Shown: positions 1 to 10,955, counted from the first letter of the stretch. The stretch is 64,000 nucleotides of DNA from Aquibacillus rhizosphaerae (GCF_030282825.1 NZ_JASTZU010000051.1:1-64000), one strand, 5' to 3'. A program made the numbers and translations. The notes: generated by a model from the letters alone, not told the origin.

Positions 1-95
1 AGGCCACACCTGTTCCCATGCCGAACACAGTAGTTAAGCTCTCCAGCGCCCATGGTAGTTGGGGCTTTGCCCCTGCGAGAGTAGGACGCCGCTAG
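1..95 (+). rRNA. 5S ribosomal RNA, 3' part
   Basis: The window opens inside a 5S rRNA. The conserved stretch with CCATGCCGAACACAG and the GAGAGTAGGACG segment near the 3' end are both readable. The 5' end lies outside the window, and the 3' end is placed near base 95 by analogy. It is followed directly by two tRNA genes on the same strand, so it is the tail of an rRNA operon. An open reading frame across this stretch and the first tRNA is spurious. Confidence 0.95.
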
Positions 96-150
96 TCTTT
101 ATAATAAACATAACTATAGTCGGTGAATTAGTTAATAGTCACCACATTAT

Positions 151-228
<78 letters not shown>

Positions 229-268
229 ATTATCTAATGTAAGATACTATGCTTCATGAAAAAATATT

Positions 269-345
269 GGTCCGGTAGTTCAGTTGGTTAGAATGCCTGC
301 CTGTCACGCAGGAGGTCGCGGGTTCGAGTCCCGTCCGGACCGCCA
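269..345 (+). tRNA. tRNA-Asp (GUC)
   Basis: This 77-nt cloverleaf starts GGTCCGG and closes with CCGGACC plus GCCA. The anticodon is GTC in the loop CTGTCAC, and the T arm is GGTTCGAGTCC. It is the last stable RNA of the operon and is followed by a strong terminator. Confidence 0.95.
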
Positions 346-365
346 CTTACATATTTAATACATAT

Positions 366-395
366 TAGGCCTTAGGATATTTTCCTAAGGCCTTT
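366..395 (+). terminator. Terminator of the rRNA-tRNA operon
   Basis: The inverted repeat AGGCCTTAGGA/TCCTAAGGCCT has a 4-base loop and is followed by TTTCTTG. It lies 20 bases after tRNA-Asp and ends the stable RNA operon before thiL. Confidence 0.85.
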
Positions 396-538
396 CTTGA
401 TTTTCTATTTATAAAACAAGAAGTTGTTGATACTATAGAGATAACTTTTAACCTTATAATAAGACTTGTTTTAGTTTTTAGTTGTTTTTTTTGCTATGAT
501 AGAGTTAATCACCTAACGAAAGTTGGCGAAGAAATCAT

Positions 539-1513
539 ATGGATGAATTTGATTTTATTAAATCGATACAACAGAAAAATTATGTACAATCTAGTTTAAT
601 TAAAGGAATTGGTGATGACGCAGCTGTTTTTAGGCAAAACTATAAAGATACGGTTACGTCCGTGGATACCTTTGTAGAAGATATACATTTTTCCCGAAAT
701 ACTATGCTTCCGTTTCATATTGGTTATAGAGCTCTAGCTGCTAATATAAGTGATATGGCAGCAATGGGATGTGAACCAGCTTATTATTTAATATCGATTG
801 TCATTCCAAAACATTGGTCAGAAAAAGATCTAGCAGATATCTATTTAGGAATGAAAGATATAGCAACGGAGAATAAGATGGACTTAATTGGTGGTGATAC
901 AGTATCCGGAAAAGAATTAGTTTTATCTATTACAGTAATTGGTTTTGTAGATAAAGATAAATCAAGATACAGGAGTCATGCCATTAGTGGTGATATAATC
1001 TTTGTTACTGGTACATTAGGTGATTCAGCTGCAGGTTTACATATTTTAATGAATCATGAGAAAGAGACCCAGGAAAAATTTAAATATTTAATTGATCGAC
1101 ACCGTATGCCAACTCCTAGGCCGGTCTTTGCTAATAATTTGAAAAGTATATCTAGAATAGCTTTAAATGATATTAGTGATGGGATTGCTAATGAAGCTGC
1201 AGAAATAGCAGACGCTTCAAAAGTAACAATGAACATAGAGTATAATAGTATTCCTTATCACGACCTTTTAAAAGGGTTTGACAAAGATATGCAGAAAGAG
1301 TGGAAGCTATTTGGTGGAGAAGATTTTGAGTTAATTGGCACAGTTCCCAAAAAAGATTGGGATATTGTTAAAAAGGTTGCAGAAAGTACAAAAACAAAAG
1401 TAACTGCGATTGGGTATGTTACGGATTATACGGATTCAAATCCAAATGTATTTTTACATGAAGATAAAGATGTATCGATATTGGATAAGTCTGGATACAC
1501 GCATTTGAAGTAG
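539..1513 (+). CDS. thiL: Thiamine-monophosphate kinase
   Basis: ThiL phosphorylates thiamine monophosphate to thiamine pyrophosphate, the last step of cofactor synthesis in the cytoplasm. The 324-residue length is normal. The AIR-synthase-type fold shows in the N-terminal GIGDDAAV motif (about residues 23-30), the VDTFVEDIHF segment and the later IGGDTVSG and DISDGI motifs. The ribosome binding site before the ATG is weak (GCGAAGAAA), but the frame starts at the expected place. It is the first gene of the conserved thiL-tsaE-tsaB-rimI-tsaD run, which follows the rRNA-tRNA operon as in B. subtilis. Confidence 0.95.
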   Translation: MDEFDFIKSIQQKNYVQSSLIKGIGDDAAVFRQNYKDTVTSVDTFVEDIHFSRNTMLPFHIGYRALAANISDMAAMGCEPAYYLISIVIPKHWSEKDLADIYLGMKDIATENKMDLIGGDTVSGKELVLSITVIGFVDKDKSRYRSHAISGDIIFVTGTLGDSAAGLHILMNHEKETQEKFKYLIDRHRMPTPRPVFANNLKSISRIALNDISDGIANEAAEIADASKVTMNIEYNSIPYHDLLKGFDKDMQKEWKLFGGEDFELIGTVPKKDWDIVKKVAESTKTKVTAIGYVTDYTDSNPNVFLHEDKDVSILDKSGYTHLK

Positions 1514-1522
1514 GTGGATATA

Positions 1523-1978
1523 ATGAACAAAGTTGAGTTTATCACGAAAACATCAGAAGAAACTAAAAAAGTTGCAGAAAGGTTGGCGACATTGCTTCGT
1601 CCGGGCGATGTTATCACCTTAGAAGGGGACTTAGGAGCAGGAAAAACAACATTTACTAAAGGCTTAGGATTTGGCTTAGGAGTAAAAAGAACAATAAATA
1701 GTCCTACATTTACAATCGTTAAAGAATATCTTGGTGAATTGCCATTGTACCATATGGATGTTTATCGTCTTGAGGGAAGTGACGAAGATATTGGATTTGA
1801 TGAGTATTTTAATGGTGATGGTATTACAGTAATTGAATGGGCAAGTTTTATAAAAGAATTTTTACCAACAAATAGATTGGACATTGTCCTACGAGTCAAA
1901 GATGAGAATACTCGTATTATTAGCTTTTATCCAAAGGGCAATGACTTTGAAAAGATATGTGAGGAGTTAGCTCGATGA
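1523..1978 (+). CDS. tsaE: tRNA t6A synthesis ATPase TsaE
   Basis: TsaE is the ATPase partner of TsaB and TsaD in making N6-threonylcarbamoyl adenosine at position 37 of ANN-decoding tRNAs. The P-loop GDLGAGKTTFTKG (about residues 36-48), the NSPTFT switch-like motif and HMDVYR are all present. The frame extends to a GTG at 1514, but the ATG at 1523 has AGGTGG at the right distance and is preferred, giving 151 residues. It starts just after the thiL stop, and its own end overlaps the tsaB start by four bases (ATGA), so the two are translationally coupled. Confidence 0.95.
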   Translation: MNKVEFITKTSEETKKVAERLATLLRPGDVITLEGDLGAGKTTFTKGLGFGLGVKRTINSPTFTIVKEYLGELPLYHMDVYRLEGSDEDIGFDEYFNGDGITVIEWASFIKEFLPTNRLDIVLRVKDENTRIISFYPKGNDFEKICEELAR

Positions 1979-2682
1979 ATATTCTTGCTATAGATACTTC
2001 AAATGAAACGATGGGAGTGGCAGTTCTCAAGGAAGGACAACTTGCCGGAGAGTATATTACAAAAGTAAAAAAGAATCACTCTGTTCGTTTATTACCAGCT
2101 ATTGATCAAATCATGCGTGAAACCGAGGTTAATCCAAAAGATTTAGATAAAATAGTGGTAGCAAAGGGCCCAGGTTCCTATACTGGAGTTAGAATAGGTT
2201 TGTCGACTGCTAAAACAATGGCATGGACATTAAACATTCCAATTGTAGCAGTATCAAGTCTGGAAGTAGTTGCTTATCAAAGTGCCTATTTAAATAAGCA
2301 AGTCTGCCCTTTCTTTGATGCACGTCGGGGATTAGTTTACACAGGTTTGTATCAGTCTAATGATAAAGGTAATGTTACACTTTTATGGGACGAGATAAAT
2401 ATTTCATTTGAAAAATGGTTAGAACGCTTGGCTGAGGAAGGTAAGCCAACCGTGTTCTTAAGTCAAGATGTTGATATTCATAAGGGTCTAATTGAAGAGT
2501 ATATGGGTGATCTAGCTATAATTCCAGAATCTATGTACCATTTACCTCGTCCGTCATTGCTTGCCTTAGCTGGTGCGGGAAAACAACCTGATTCACTACA
2601 CACATTAACACCTAACTATTTACGGTTAGTCGAGGCAGAAGCAAAGTGGTTAGAAAAACAGGAGAAAAGTAAAGATGACTAA
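1975..2682 (+). CDS. tsaB: tRNA t6A synthesis scaffold TsaB
   Basis: TsaB is the inactive Kae1/YgjD-fold paralogue that pairs with TsaD and TsaE. The ASKHA nucleotide-binding fold is visible from the N-terminal ILAIDTSNE to the KGPGSYTGVRIGL motif around residues 64-76, which is the most conserved part of the family. The 235-residue length is typical. The gene overlaps tsaE by four bases and rimI by eight, in keeping with one polycistronic message. Confidence 0.95.
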   Translation: MNILAIDTSNETMGVAVLKEGQLAGEYITKVKKNHSVRLLPAIDQIMRETEVNPKDLDKIVVAKGPGSYTGVRIGLSTAKTMAWTLNIPIVAVSSLEVVAYQSAYLNKQVCPFFDARRGLVYTGLYQSNDKGNVTLLWDEINISFEKWLERLAEEGKPTVFLSQDVDIHKGLIEEYMGDLAIIPESMYHLPRPSLLALAGAGKQPDSLHTLTPNYLRLVEAEAKWLEKQEKSKDD

Positions 2683-3121
2683 GGTTATCATTCGACAGAT
2701 GACTGTAATGGATATTGATCGAGTTGCTCAAATAGAAGCAACGTCCTTTTCAATCCCGTGGACAAAGGATATTTATTATAAAGAACTAACAGAAAATCCT
2801 TATGCGTTTTATTTTGTAGTTGAAAAGGATGGACTTATATGTGGATTTTGTGGTCTATGGGTAGTAATTGATGAGGCACAGATAACAAATATAGCAATTG
2901 ATCCAAATTATAGGGGTAAGAAGTATGGTAAAGCACTATTTCAATACGTTATTAACCAAGCGATTGCTCTAGGTTCGGCAAGATTATCGTTAGAGGTACG
3001 AGTTTCTAACTTGGTTGCCCAGAATCTTTATAAAAATTACGGATTGGTTCCAGGCGGTATTAGAAAAAACTATTATACAGATAATAATGAAGATGCATTA
3101 GTGATGTGGGTGAATTTATGA
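2675..3121 (+). CDS. rimI: Ribosomal protein S18-alanine N-acetyltransferase RimI
   Basis: This is a single GNAT domain of 148 residues. The acetyl-CoA loop is seen as [11 protein letters not shown] (about residues 78-88), followed by [22 protein letters not shown], the RimI-type signature for N-terminal peptide acetylation. The known substrate of the family is the N-terminus of S18, though Bacillus RimI may act on other proteins. The gene lies between tsaB and tsaD, as in B. subtilis (ydiD), with overlaps at both ends. Confidence 0.92.
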   Translation: MTKVIIRQMTVMDIDRVAQIEATSFSIPWTKDIYYKELTENPYAFYFVVEKDGLICGFCGLWVVIDEAQITNIAIDPNYRGKKYGKALFQYVINQAIALGSARLSLEVRVSNLVAQNLYKNYGLVPGGIRKNYYTDNNEDALVMWVNL

Positions 3122-4161
3122 ATATAAAAGATCAGTACATACTTGGAATAGAAACCAGTTGTGATGAAACAGCAGTAGCAATTGTTAAAAATGGGACAGA
3201 GATCATTTCTAACGTCGTTGCTTCACAAATAGAAAGCCATAAACGCTTTGGTGGTGTAGTACCAGAAATAGCCTCAAGACACCATGTAGAACAAATGACT
3301 ATTGTTTTGGAAGAAGCGTTTACGAAAGCTAAAATGACTATAGATGATATAGACGCTGTAGCAGTAACAGAAGGGCCAGGGCTTGTCGGTGCTTTGTTAA
3401 TAGGAGTTAATACTGCTAAAGCACTGGCATTCGCAAATAGCAAACCCTTGATTGGGGTCCACCATATAGCTGGTCATATCTATGCGAATCAATTAGAAAA
3501 GGAATTTTCTTTTCCTTTATTAGCTTTAGTTGTTTCAGGCGGGCATACAGAGTTGATTCTAATGAAGGACCATGGTTCCTTTGAAATCATTGGTGAGACT
3601 AGGGATGACGCTGCAGGGGAGGCTTATGATAAAGTTGCTAGGACGTTGCAATTACCTTATCCTGGAGGCCCCTTTATCGATAAACTAGCGCAGGAAGGCA
3701 AAGAGACTATCGATTTTCCTCGTGCATGGTTAGAGCAGGACTCCTATGATTTTAGTTTTAGTGGTTTGAAATCAGCTGTGATTAATAAACTTCATAACGC
3801 TGAACAAAGGAATGAAGTATTAGAAAAGGAAGACATTGCAGCAAGTTTTCAAGCTAGTGTTATCGATGTCCTCGTAACAAAGACATTAAAAGCAGCGATA
3901 GCCTATGATGTAAAGCAAGTGATTGTAGCGGGCGGAGTTGCAGCTAATAAGGGGCTTCGTAAAGAATTAGAAGCAAAGTTTGTAGCATCACCAATTGAGC
4001 TACTTATTCCTCCACTTTATTTATGTACAGACAATGCAGCGATGATAGCAGCTGCAGGAACTGTTGCGTATAACCAGGGACATCGTGCAGCGTGGGATTT
4101 AAATGCAAACCCATCTTTAAGTCTAGAGAAGTATTCATTAAGGACTAAGTATGAAAATTAG
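3118..4161 (+). CDS. tsaD: tRNA N6-adenosine threonylcarbamoyltransferase TsaD
   Basis: TsaD transfers the threonylcarbamoyl group to A37 of tRNA. The N-terminal [10 protein letters not shown] motif, the metal-binding HHIAGH (about residues 108-113), the SGGHTEL motif and the late CTDNAAMIA are all intact, and 347 residues is the usual length. A GTG at 3106 is in frame, but the ATG at 3118 overlaps the rimI stop as ATGA and matches the family N-terminus. It ends the conserved operon and is followed by a terminator and a DnaA-box cluster. Confidence 0.96.
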   Translation: MNIKDQYILGIETSCDETAVAIVKNGTEIISNVVASQIESHKRFGGVVPEIASRHHVEQMTIVLEEAFTKAKMTIDDIDAVAVTEGPGLVGALLIGVNTAKALAFANSKPLIGVHHIAGHIYANQLEKEFSFPLLALVVSGGHTELILMKDHGSFEIIGETRDDAAGEAYDKVARTLQLPYPGGPFIDKLAQEGKETIDFPRAWLEQDSYDFSFSGLKSAVINKLHNAEQRNEVLEKEDIAASFQASVIDVLVTKTLKAAIAYDVKQVIVAGGVAANKGLRKELEAKFVASPIELLIPPLYLCTDNAAMIAAAGTVAYNQGHRAAWDLNANPSLSLEKYSLRTKYEN

Positions 4162-4204
4162 TAAGAACTAAGGCCAAACTATCCATTGGTCTTAGTTCTT
4201 TTTA
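4162..4204 (+). terminator. Terminator after tsaD
   Basis: The stem AAGAACTAAGGCCA pairs imperfectly with TTGGTCTTAGTTCTT and is followed by a T run. It begins immediately after the tsaD stop and closes the thiL-tsaD operon. Confidence 0.8.
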
Positions 4205-4250
4205 TGCATGTAAGTCTTTAAAATGGCATAGATTCTACAAAAAACTACAG

Positions 4251-4489
4251 TTATCAACAATCAAATTTTCAAACTGTGGATAGAACAGGGTAGAAAGTTA
4301 TAGTTTCAACTTTTCTATTGAGGATAACTTTTGTGGATAAGTAAGTGTTGAATTGTGGATAATGGGGATAAACCTGTAGAAAACAGATATATCAACCATT
4401 ATTTGTGGATAAACCTGTGAATAGGTCGAATAAGTCGCTAACGTATAGACAAAACACCGTAAAATAAAGGTTTTAGACAACTATGCACA
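4251..4489. promoter_or_regulatory. DnaA-box cluster outside oriC
   Basis: The 440-base gap between tsaD and ydiF holds no gene. It contains three perfect DnaA boxes TGTGGATAA (4332-4340, 4354-4362, 4404-4412), all in one orientation. One-mismatch copies lie at 4251 (TTATCAACA), 4275 (TGTGGATAG), 4363 (TGGGGATAA), 4416 (TGTGAATAG) and 4481 (CTATGCACA). As I recall, B. subtilis has DnaA-box clusters away from oriC that restrain initiation, one of them next to gcp (tsaD). The position match suggests a conserved titration site. Confidence 0.82.
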
Positions 4490-4599
4490 AAGACTCATCT
4501 TTTGTAGATATAATGTCTATAGAAATTTATTCAGGCGGTTTTTGTATAAATAAAATAGGATAATGACTTATAGCCAGTACCCTACTTTTCATCAACGTT

Positions 4600-6525
4600 C
4601 TATTCATGAAGCTCTTCCCATTCTTCCATAAGTGTTTCTAATTGGTGGTTATTTTTCTCGTTTTTCTCTGTTAACTCTAATGCTTTTTCATGATCCTGAA
4701 AGACTTCAGGTTTACATAACAAGTCTTCAATTTCCTCTATTGTTTGTTCAATTTGCTCTATTTCTATTTCAACTTCTTGAATTCTACGTTCTCTTTTTCG
4801 GCGTTCCTTTTTCTCTTCTTTATCTTGTTCAAAATTTGATTTCACAGGATTTGCATTATCCACAACTTTATTTTCTTGCTTATTTAATTCTTCTAGTTCA
4901 AGCGCCTCTTGTTTTTTATCTAAATAATAATCATAGTCACCTAAATATACATGTGTTTGTTGAGGAAGCATTTCTACAATCTGTGTTGCGATTTTATTAA
5001 TGAAATATCTGTCATGGGAAACAAACAAAATTGTTCCAGGGAACTCCATTAGCGCTGCCTCAAGTATTTCCTTACTATCTAAATCTAAGTGGTTTGTTGG
5101 TTCATCTAGTATTAATAGATTAGATTTTTCCATCATTAGTTTGGCTAAGGAGAGTCTTGCCTTCTCGCCACCACTTAATGCGGAAACAGGTTTTTGAACA
5201 TCATCTCCAGAGAATAAGAAGTTTCCTAGTACGGTTCGGATGTCTTTTTCATTCATCGTTGGATAATCATCCCATAGTTCAAGTAGAACAGTTTTTGATG
5301 AATTTAAGTTTGCTTGCTCTTGGTCATAATACCCAGTTTGAACATTTGTACCAATTTGAATGGTTCCTTTACTAACTTGATGGTCACCAATGATTGTTTT
5401 TAGTAAGGTTGTTTTTCCAACCCCGTTTGGTCCAACTAAGGCAATGCGATCCCCTCGTGAGACATTAAAATTGAGATTAGAAAAAATATAGTCCTCTCCA
5501 TCCTCATATTTAAAAGCCGCGTCTTGTACTTTAAGCACATCATTACCACTTCTTTTTTGAATGTCAAAAGAAAATTTAGCAGATGCTTCATTTCCGCTAG
5601 GTCTATCAAGCTTGTCTATTTTCTCTAATTGTTTTCTCCTACTTTGTGCGCGTTTAGTTGTAGAGGCACGAACAATATTTTTCTGAACAAAATCCTCCAT
5701 ACGTTTGATTTCAGACTGTTGTTTTTCAAATTGTTTCATGTCCTGTTCATAGTTAGCTGCTTTTTTCTCTAAATACTTACTATAATTCCCATGGAATTTT
5801 GCGGATTTATTTCGTGAGATTTCATAAACAATGTTGACCGTTTTGTCTAAGAAATACCTGTCGTGGGAAACGATAATAACCGCACCACTATAATTATTTA
5901 GATAACCTTCTAACCATGTGAGTGTTTCAATATCTAGGTGGTTAGTTGGTTCATCCAGTATGAGCATATCAGGCTTAGACAGTAATAGTTTCCCTAGAGC
6001 GAGCCTTGTTTTTTGCCCACCGCTGAGTTCATTAATCGGTGTGTCTAAGTCATGATTTTGAAAGTGCAAGCCATTAAGTACGGCTCTTATATCTGCTTCA
6101 TAGTGATAGCCGCCTTCTACTTTAAATGCCTGTTGCTTTTGATCATAATTAACTAAGAGTTGCTCATGTGTAGCTGTATCGTTCATAATAGCTGGATCAC
6201 CCATTTTGAGTTCCATTTCTCTTAGTTCTTTTTCTTTATTAACCAAATGTTGAAATACACCGAGCATTTCTTCCCATATGGTTTGGGAGGATTCTAATCC
6301 TGTATTTTGAGCAAGATAACCTAATGTGCTATCTTTCGGTTGATGGATGGTACCCTCATCATAAGAAAGCTGTCCAGCCATGATTTTTAGAAGCGTAGAT
6401 TTACCTGCTCCATTTCTTCCTACGATTGCAATGCGATCATTAGATTGTATTTCGACTTTAATATTCGATAAAATTAGTTCAGCACCATATCGTTTAACTA
6501 GATTGTTTATTTGCATTAAAATCAT
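4600..6525 (-). CDS. ydiF: ABC-F family ATPase (YdiF type)
   Basis: This soluble protein of about 641 residues has two ABC ATPase domains and no membrane segment, so it is an ABC-F translation factor rather than a transporter. Domain 1 has Walker A GRNGAGKS and signature LSGGQKTRLALGKLL; domain 2 has GPNGVGKT and LSGGEKARLSLAKLM. Between them lies the charged P-site tRNA interaction linker. A long Glu/Lys-rich coiled coil forms the C-terminus. GTG at 6534 is possible, but GAGGTG there is better read as the ribosome binding site for the ATG at 6525. The gene sits between tsaD and rex, as ydiF does in B. subtilis. Confidence 0.93.
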   Translation of the reverse strand: MILMQINNLVKRYGAELILSNIKVEIQSNDRIAIVGRNGAGKSTLLKIMAGQLSYDEGTIHQPKDSTLGYLAQNTGLESSQTIWEEMLGVFQHLVNKEKELREMELKMGDPAIMNDTATHEQLLVNYDQKQQAFKVEGGYHYEADIRAVLNGLHFQNHDLDTPINELSGGQKTRLALGKLLLSKPDMLILDEPTNHLDIETLTWLEGYLNNYSGAVIIVSHDRYFLDKTVNIVYEISRNKSAKFHGNYSKYLEKKAANYEQDMKQFEKQQSEIKRMEDFVQKNIVRASTTKRAQSRRKQLEKIDKLDRPSGNEASAKFSFDIQKRSGNDVLKVQDAAFKYEDGEDYIFSNLNFNVSRGDRIALVGPNGVGKTTLLKTIIGDHQVSKGTIQIGTNVQTGYYDQEQANLNSSKTVLLELWDDYPTMNEKDIRTVLGNFLFSGDDVQKPVSALSGGEKARLSLAKLMMEKSNLLILDEPTNHLDLDSKEILEAALMEFPGTILFVSHDRYFINKIATQIVEMLPQQTHVYLGDYDYYLDKKQEALELEELNKQENKVVDNANPVKSNFEQDKEEKKERRKRERRIQEVEIEIEQIEQTIEEIEDLLCKPEVFQDHEKALELTEKNEKNNHQLETLMEEWEELHE

Positions 6526-6632
6526 TTTGTTCACCTCAATAAATTAAGTGTATCGTAACGTACTTTAAACTAGCAAGTCTATGGATACCTGAATAATAAT
6601 TTGTATGATAGAAAAGTATAACTACATAATGT

Positions 6633-6650
6633 TTGTTAAACAATTCACGA
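6633..6650. promoter_or_regulatory. Possible Rex operator
   Basis: TTGTTA-N6-TCACGA matches the Rex consensus TTGTGA-N6-TCACAA at 10 of 12 positions. It lies in the ydiF-rex gap about 160 bases before rex and 39 bases before a TATAAT at 6689-6694. Autoregulation by Rex would fit, but this single site was read by eye. Confidence 0.4.
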
Positions 6651-6807
6651 CATTAAAAGGAATTTCTGGTAAAATAAAAGTTAACTAGTATAATTAAATG
6701 AAGAGGTCAATTGGGCATAAGTAATAAATGGATGCGCTAACAGAGTGAAAGTTACTATATAATTCAATTCAGAAATACATAAATAATGTATGTAAGGGGA
6801 TATTTAA

Positions 6808-7464
6808 ATGAGCGATCAAAGTAAAATACCACAAGCTACTGCAAAACGACTTCCATTATATTATCGATTTATAAATAATTTGCATATTCAAGGTAAATTA
6901 AGAGTATCATCCAAGGAGTTAAGTGATGCGGTTAAAGTTGATTCGGCAACAATCCGTAGAGACTTTTCCTATTTTGGAGCATTGGGTAAAAAAGGTTATG
7001 GCTATAACGTGGAGTATTTATTGGAATTTTTCCGTAAAACGTTAGACCAAGATGAAAGCACACCTGTTGCATTAATTGGTGTCGGTAACTTGGGTACAGC
7101 TTTTTTAAATTATAATTTTATGAAAAACAACAATACAAAAATAGAAATGGCTTTTGATGCAGATGCAGGTAAGGTTGGAACTGAAGTAGGAGGAGTGCCG
7201 ATTTATCATATCGATCAATTAGAAGATAAATTGCATGATGTAGGTGCAGCTATTTTGACTGTACCACTCTCTGAGGCTCAAACAATAACAGAAAGACTTA
7301 TTGATTCAGGAGTAACTGGGATTCTTAATTTTACACCAGCTAGAATTACAGTGCCTGAAGGTGTACGTGTACATCACATTGATTTAGCGGTAGAACTTCA
7401 ATCATTGATTTACTTTATGAAGCATTATCCACTTGATAATGAGGATGATGCAGAAGAAGAATGA
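6808..7464 (+). CDS. rex: Redox-sensing transcriptional repressor Rex
   Basis: Rex represses fermentative and respiratory genes and is released from DNA when NADH rises. The N-terminal winged helix (residues 1-80) includes the DNA-contacting run [21 protein letters not shown]. The Rossmann NAD(H) domain follows with [12 protein letters not shown] (about residues 91-102), and the family's C-terminal swap helix is present. The 218-residue length is normal. AAGGGG lies 11 bases before the ATG. B. subtilis has tatAy-tatCy directly after rex; here a convergent terminator and ydiK follow instead. Confidence 0.95.
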   Translation: MSDQSKIPQATAKRLPLYYRFINNLHIQGKLRVSSKELSDAVKVDSATIRRDFSYFGALGKKGYGYNVEYLLEFFRKTLDQDESTPVALIGVGNLGTAFLNYNFMKNNNTKIEMAFDADAGKVGTEVGGVPIYHIDQLEDKLHDVGAAILTVPLSEAQTITERLIDSGVTGILNFTPARITVPEGVRVHHIDLAVELQSLIYFMKHYPLDNEDDAEEE

Positions 7465-7472
7465 GTGTTAAT

Positions 7473-7514
7473 AAAAGAAAACAGCTAACCGAGTTCGGAT
7501 AGCTGTTTTCTTTT
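7473..7514. terminator. Bidirectional terminator between rex and ydiK
   Basis: AAAAGAAAACAGCT pairs perfectly with AGCTGTTTTCTTTT around a 14-base loop. A-rich and T-rich flanks let it serve both rex and the converging ydiK-ydiL genes. Confidence 0.85.
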
Positions 7515-7719
7515 ATTTATTGTTATCTTTGGCTTTCGTAATTTTGATGTGTAATTTAAATAATCTCATCGACACTACAAAATCTAATGTAGCAAAAAAG
7601 GCGAGTAAGATTGTAATGAAGTTCCATATTGTATCCTCAACCGATTGGATTGCAATATACGTAAATAAAACTCCCATACCAAAATATAGGGAAGCCATAA
7701 ATAAAGGTGATGTCCTCAT
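7513..7719 (-). CDS. ydiK: Small membrane protein YdiK (DUF4305)
   Basis: This 68-residue protein is made mostly of two hydrophobic helices (about residues 8-26 and 30-52) with a basic tail, so a small integral membrane protein. Size and position next to ydiL match B. subtilis YdiK, of unknown function. The start codon directly follows the ydiL stop, so the two genes are coupled. The stop codon lies inside the shared terminator. Confidence 0.8.
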   Translation of the reverse strand: MRTSPLFMASLYFGMGVLFTYIAIQSVEDTIWNFITILLAFFATLDFVVSMRLFKLHIKITKAKDNNK

Positions 7720-8442
7720 TTAAAAGTAGCCTCCAATTATTACTTGTAATTGATTTAAATCTTCAACCATCTTGTCAACATCTTCTGGATCAACACTTAA
7801 TTGTGCTATGACTACCATTGTATTCATTGCCATATGTGCAAGTATAGGCACTATTATTCTCTTCGTCTGTACATAAAGAAATGCAAATACAAAACCCATT
7901 GCAGTATATGTAAGAAGATGAGTAATGTCATTATGAACAAAAGCAAAAATGAGCGCTGATGAGAGTGCAGCAAGAATAAAGTTCGTCCGCTCGTAAATAG
8001 TTCCAAAAATTATCTTTCGGAAGATTATTTCTTCTAATATTGGGGCAATAATAGAGACGATTACGATAAATATTGGAGCAGCTCTGGCAATGTTCATGAT
8101 ATTTTGTGTATTCTCAGAACCTGGTTCAATCCCTAATACAAATGTTTCAATGAGCGTAGAGACTATTTGTGCTGCAATTGCTAGGAATACACCTAAGATA
8201 GACCAACCAATAATTCCACTAACCGTGGATGAATCCCTTAATGGCGTTTTTTTCATATCCTGACGTAATAGATATAAGATGATGATTAAGGCACCAACAA
8301 AGCTTATTATATTCCAAGAGATAGCAACCGTGAAAAAAGTTGCATCATCTATAGTGAATAGGCGTAATATTCCTGCAACCACATAAGAAGATAGCTGCAT
8401 TAATACATAAGTTAAAATAACGTACCAATATTTTTTTGGCAA
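7720..8442 (-). CDS. ydiL: CPBP family intramembrane metalloprotease (YdiL type)
   Basis: This membrane protein of 240 residues has about seven hydrophobic helices and the Abi/CPBP motifs: EEIIFRK (about residues 138-144) with the paired glutamates, FAFVHN with a conserved His, and a last motif with HMAMNT. The family comprises Rce1-like intramembrane proteases, and the substrate of YdiL is unknown. The start is TTG preceded by AAGGAG. It forms an operon with ydiK, convergent to rex and divergent from groES. Confidence 0.85.
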   Translation of the reverse strand: MPKKYWYVILTYVLMQLSSYVVAGILRLFTIDDATFFTVAISWNIISFVGALIIILYLLRQDMKKTPLRDSSTVSGIIGWSILGVFLAIAAQIVSTLIETFVLGIEPGSENTQNIMNIARAAPIFIVIVSIIAPILEEIIFRKIIFGTIYERTNFILAALSSALIFAFVHNDITHLLTYTAMGFVFAFLYVQTKRIIVPILAHMAMNTMVVIAQLSVDPEDVDKMVEDLNQLQVIIGGYF

Positions 8443-8627
8443 ACAACAACGACTCCTTCAAACAAAATTTACAATTTCTTTGTTCATTGTACGTATTTTA
8501 ACATAAGTTTAGAATAAAATTGAAATAGTTAGTCCAAACAAAATTGGATTAGCTCTTAAGGATGGTCCTTATACATTTAATATTTCACATAGCTTAAAAA
8601 AAATTATAAAAAAATAAATTACTTTAC

Positions 8628-8656
8628 TTGCAATATTTTACTGAATTAATTAATAT
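8628..8656 (+). promoter_or_regulatory. Vegetative promoter of groES-groEL
   Basis: TTGCAA (8628-8633), a 17-base spacer and TAATAT (8651-8656) form a sigma-A type promoter. An overlapping TATAAT at 8654 is also possible. The CIRCE element begins 11 bases further down, at the transcription start, which is the standard arrangement for HrcA-controlled groE. Confidence 0.7.
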
Positions 8657-8666
8657 AATAATTGTG

Positions 8667-8693
8667 TTAGCACTCTTAGTTAGTGAGTGCTAA
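8667..8693. promoter_or_regulatory. CIRCE operator (HrcA binding site)
   Basis: TTAGCACTC-N9-GAGTGCTAA is a perfect match to the CIRCE consensus. It lies between the groES promoter and ribosome binding site, so groES-groEL should be repressed by HrcA and induced by heat. Confidence 0.97.
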
Positions 8694-8738
8694 AAATTAA
8701 ATAAACCATTCGAAATATATTTAAGGAGGGTTTTAACA

Positions 8739-9023
8739 ATGCTAAAGCCACTAGGAGATCGCGTAATTATTGAGCTTGTTGCGCAAGAAGAAAAAACAGC
8801 AAGTGGGATTGTACTACCAGATTCCGCTAAAGAAAAACCACAAGAAGGTAAGGTTATTGCAGTTGGTTCTGGTCGTGTAACAGATAAGGGAGAAAAAATT
8901 GCCCCTGAAGTTGCGGAAGGTAATATTATTATTTTCTCTAAATTTGCAGGAACAGAAGTGAAGTATGAAGGTAATGAATACTTAATTCTTCGAGAGAGTG
9001 ACATCTTAGCTGTAATTGGTTAA
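8739..9023 (+). CDS. groES: Co-chaperonin GroES
   Basis: GroES is the heptameric 10-kDa lid of the GroEL chamber. The 94-residue protein starts with [11 protein letters not shown]. It carries the mobile loop with [18 protein letters not shown] (about residues 22-39) and ends with [14 protein letters not shown], all standard. AAGGAGGG lies at a good distance from the ATG. It is the first gene of the groE operon under CIRCE control. Confidence 0.98.
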   Translation: MLKPLGDRVIIELVAQEEKTASGIVLPDSAKEKPQEGKVIAVGSGRVTDKGEKIAPEVAEGNIIIFSKFAGTEVKYEGNEYLILRESDILAVIG

Positions 9024-9113
9024 TTTGAAAAGTATTAAATGTAGTAGCTTAGATTTCGAAGAGTAGATAACTTAATATCATAACTGAAATAGAATTAAGG
9101 AGGGCTTTTATAA

Positions 9114-10748
<1,635 letters not shown>

Positions 10749-10850
10749 TATTGCCCCCAAAAAACCCTTGATACACCAATGTCTCAAGCACTGGTATTAT
10801 GTGATGACCACATTTTAATCACTTTAAATTAATAAATTTATTTAAATAAG

Positions 10851-10891
10851 AACTCTCATTAATTCTCTATGAATTTTTGAGAGTTTTTTAA
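10851..10891 (+). terminator. Terminator of groES-groEL
   Basis: AACTCTCA pairs with TGAGAGTT around a 19-base loop, and a TTTTTTA run follows. It lies about 100 bases after the groEL stop. Confidence 0.8.
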
Positions 10892-10955
10892 TTGCAAATA
10901 TTTAAATATGTGAGCGTAATTTTTTGTCTTTTGACAGTTACTGACCCATAACCGC

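Noticed and set aside
4251-4489. Reading the DnaA-box cluster as the chromosome origin oriC
   Set aside because: No dnaA or dnaN gene lies beside it and the flanking genes are those of the gcp region, so a secondary DnaA-box cluster fits better.
4632-5375. Plus-strand frames opposite ydiF
   Set aside because: They are antisense to a complete, well-conserved ABC-F gene and show no motif or ribosome binding site.
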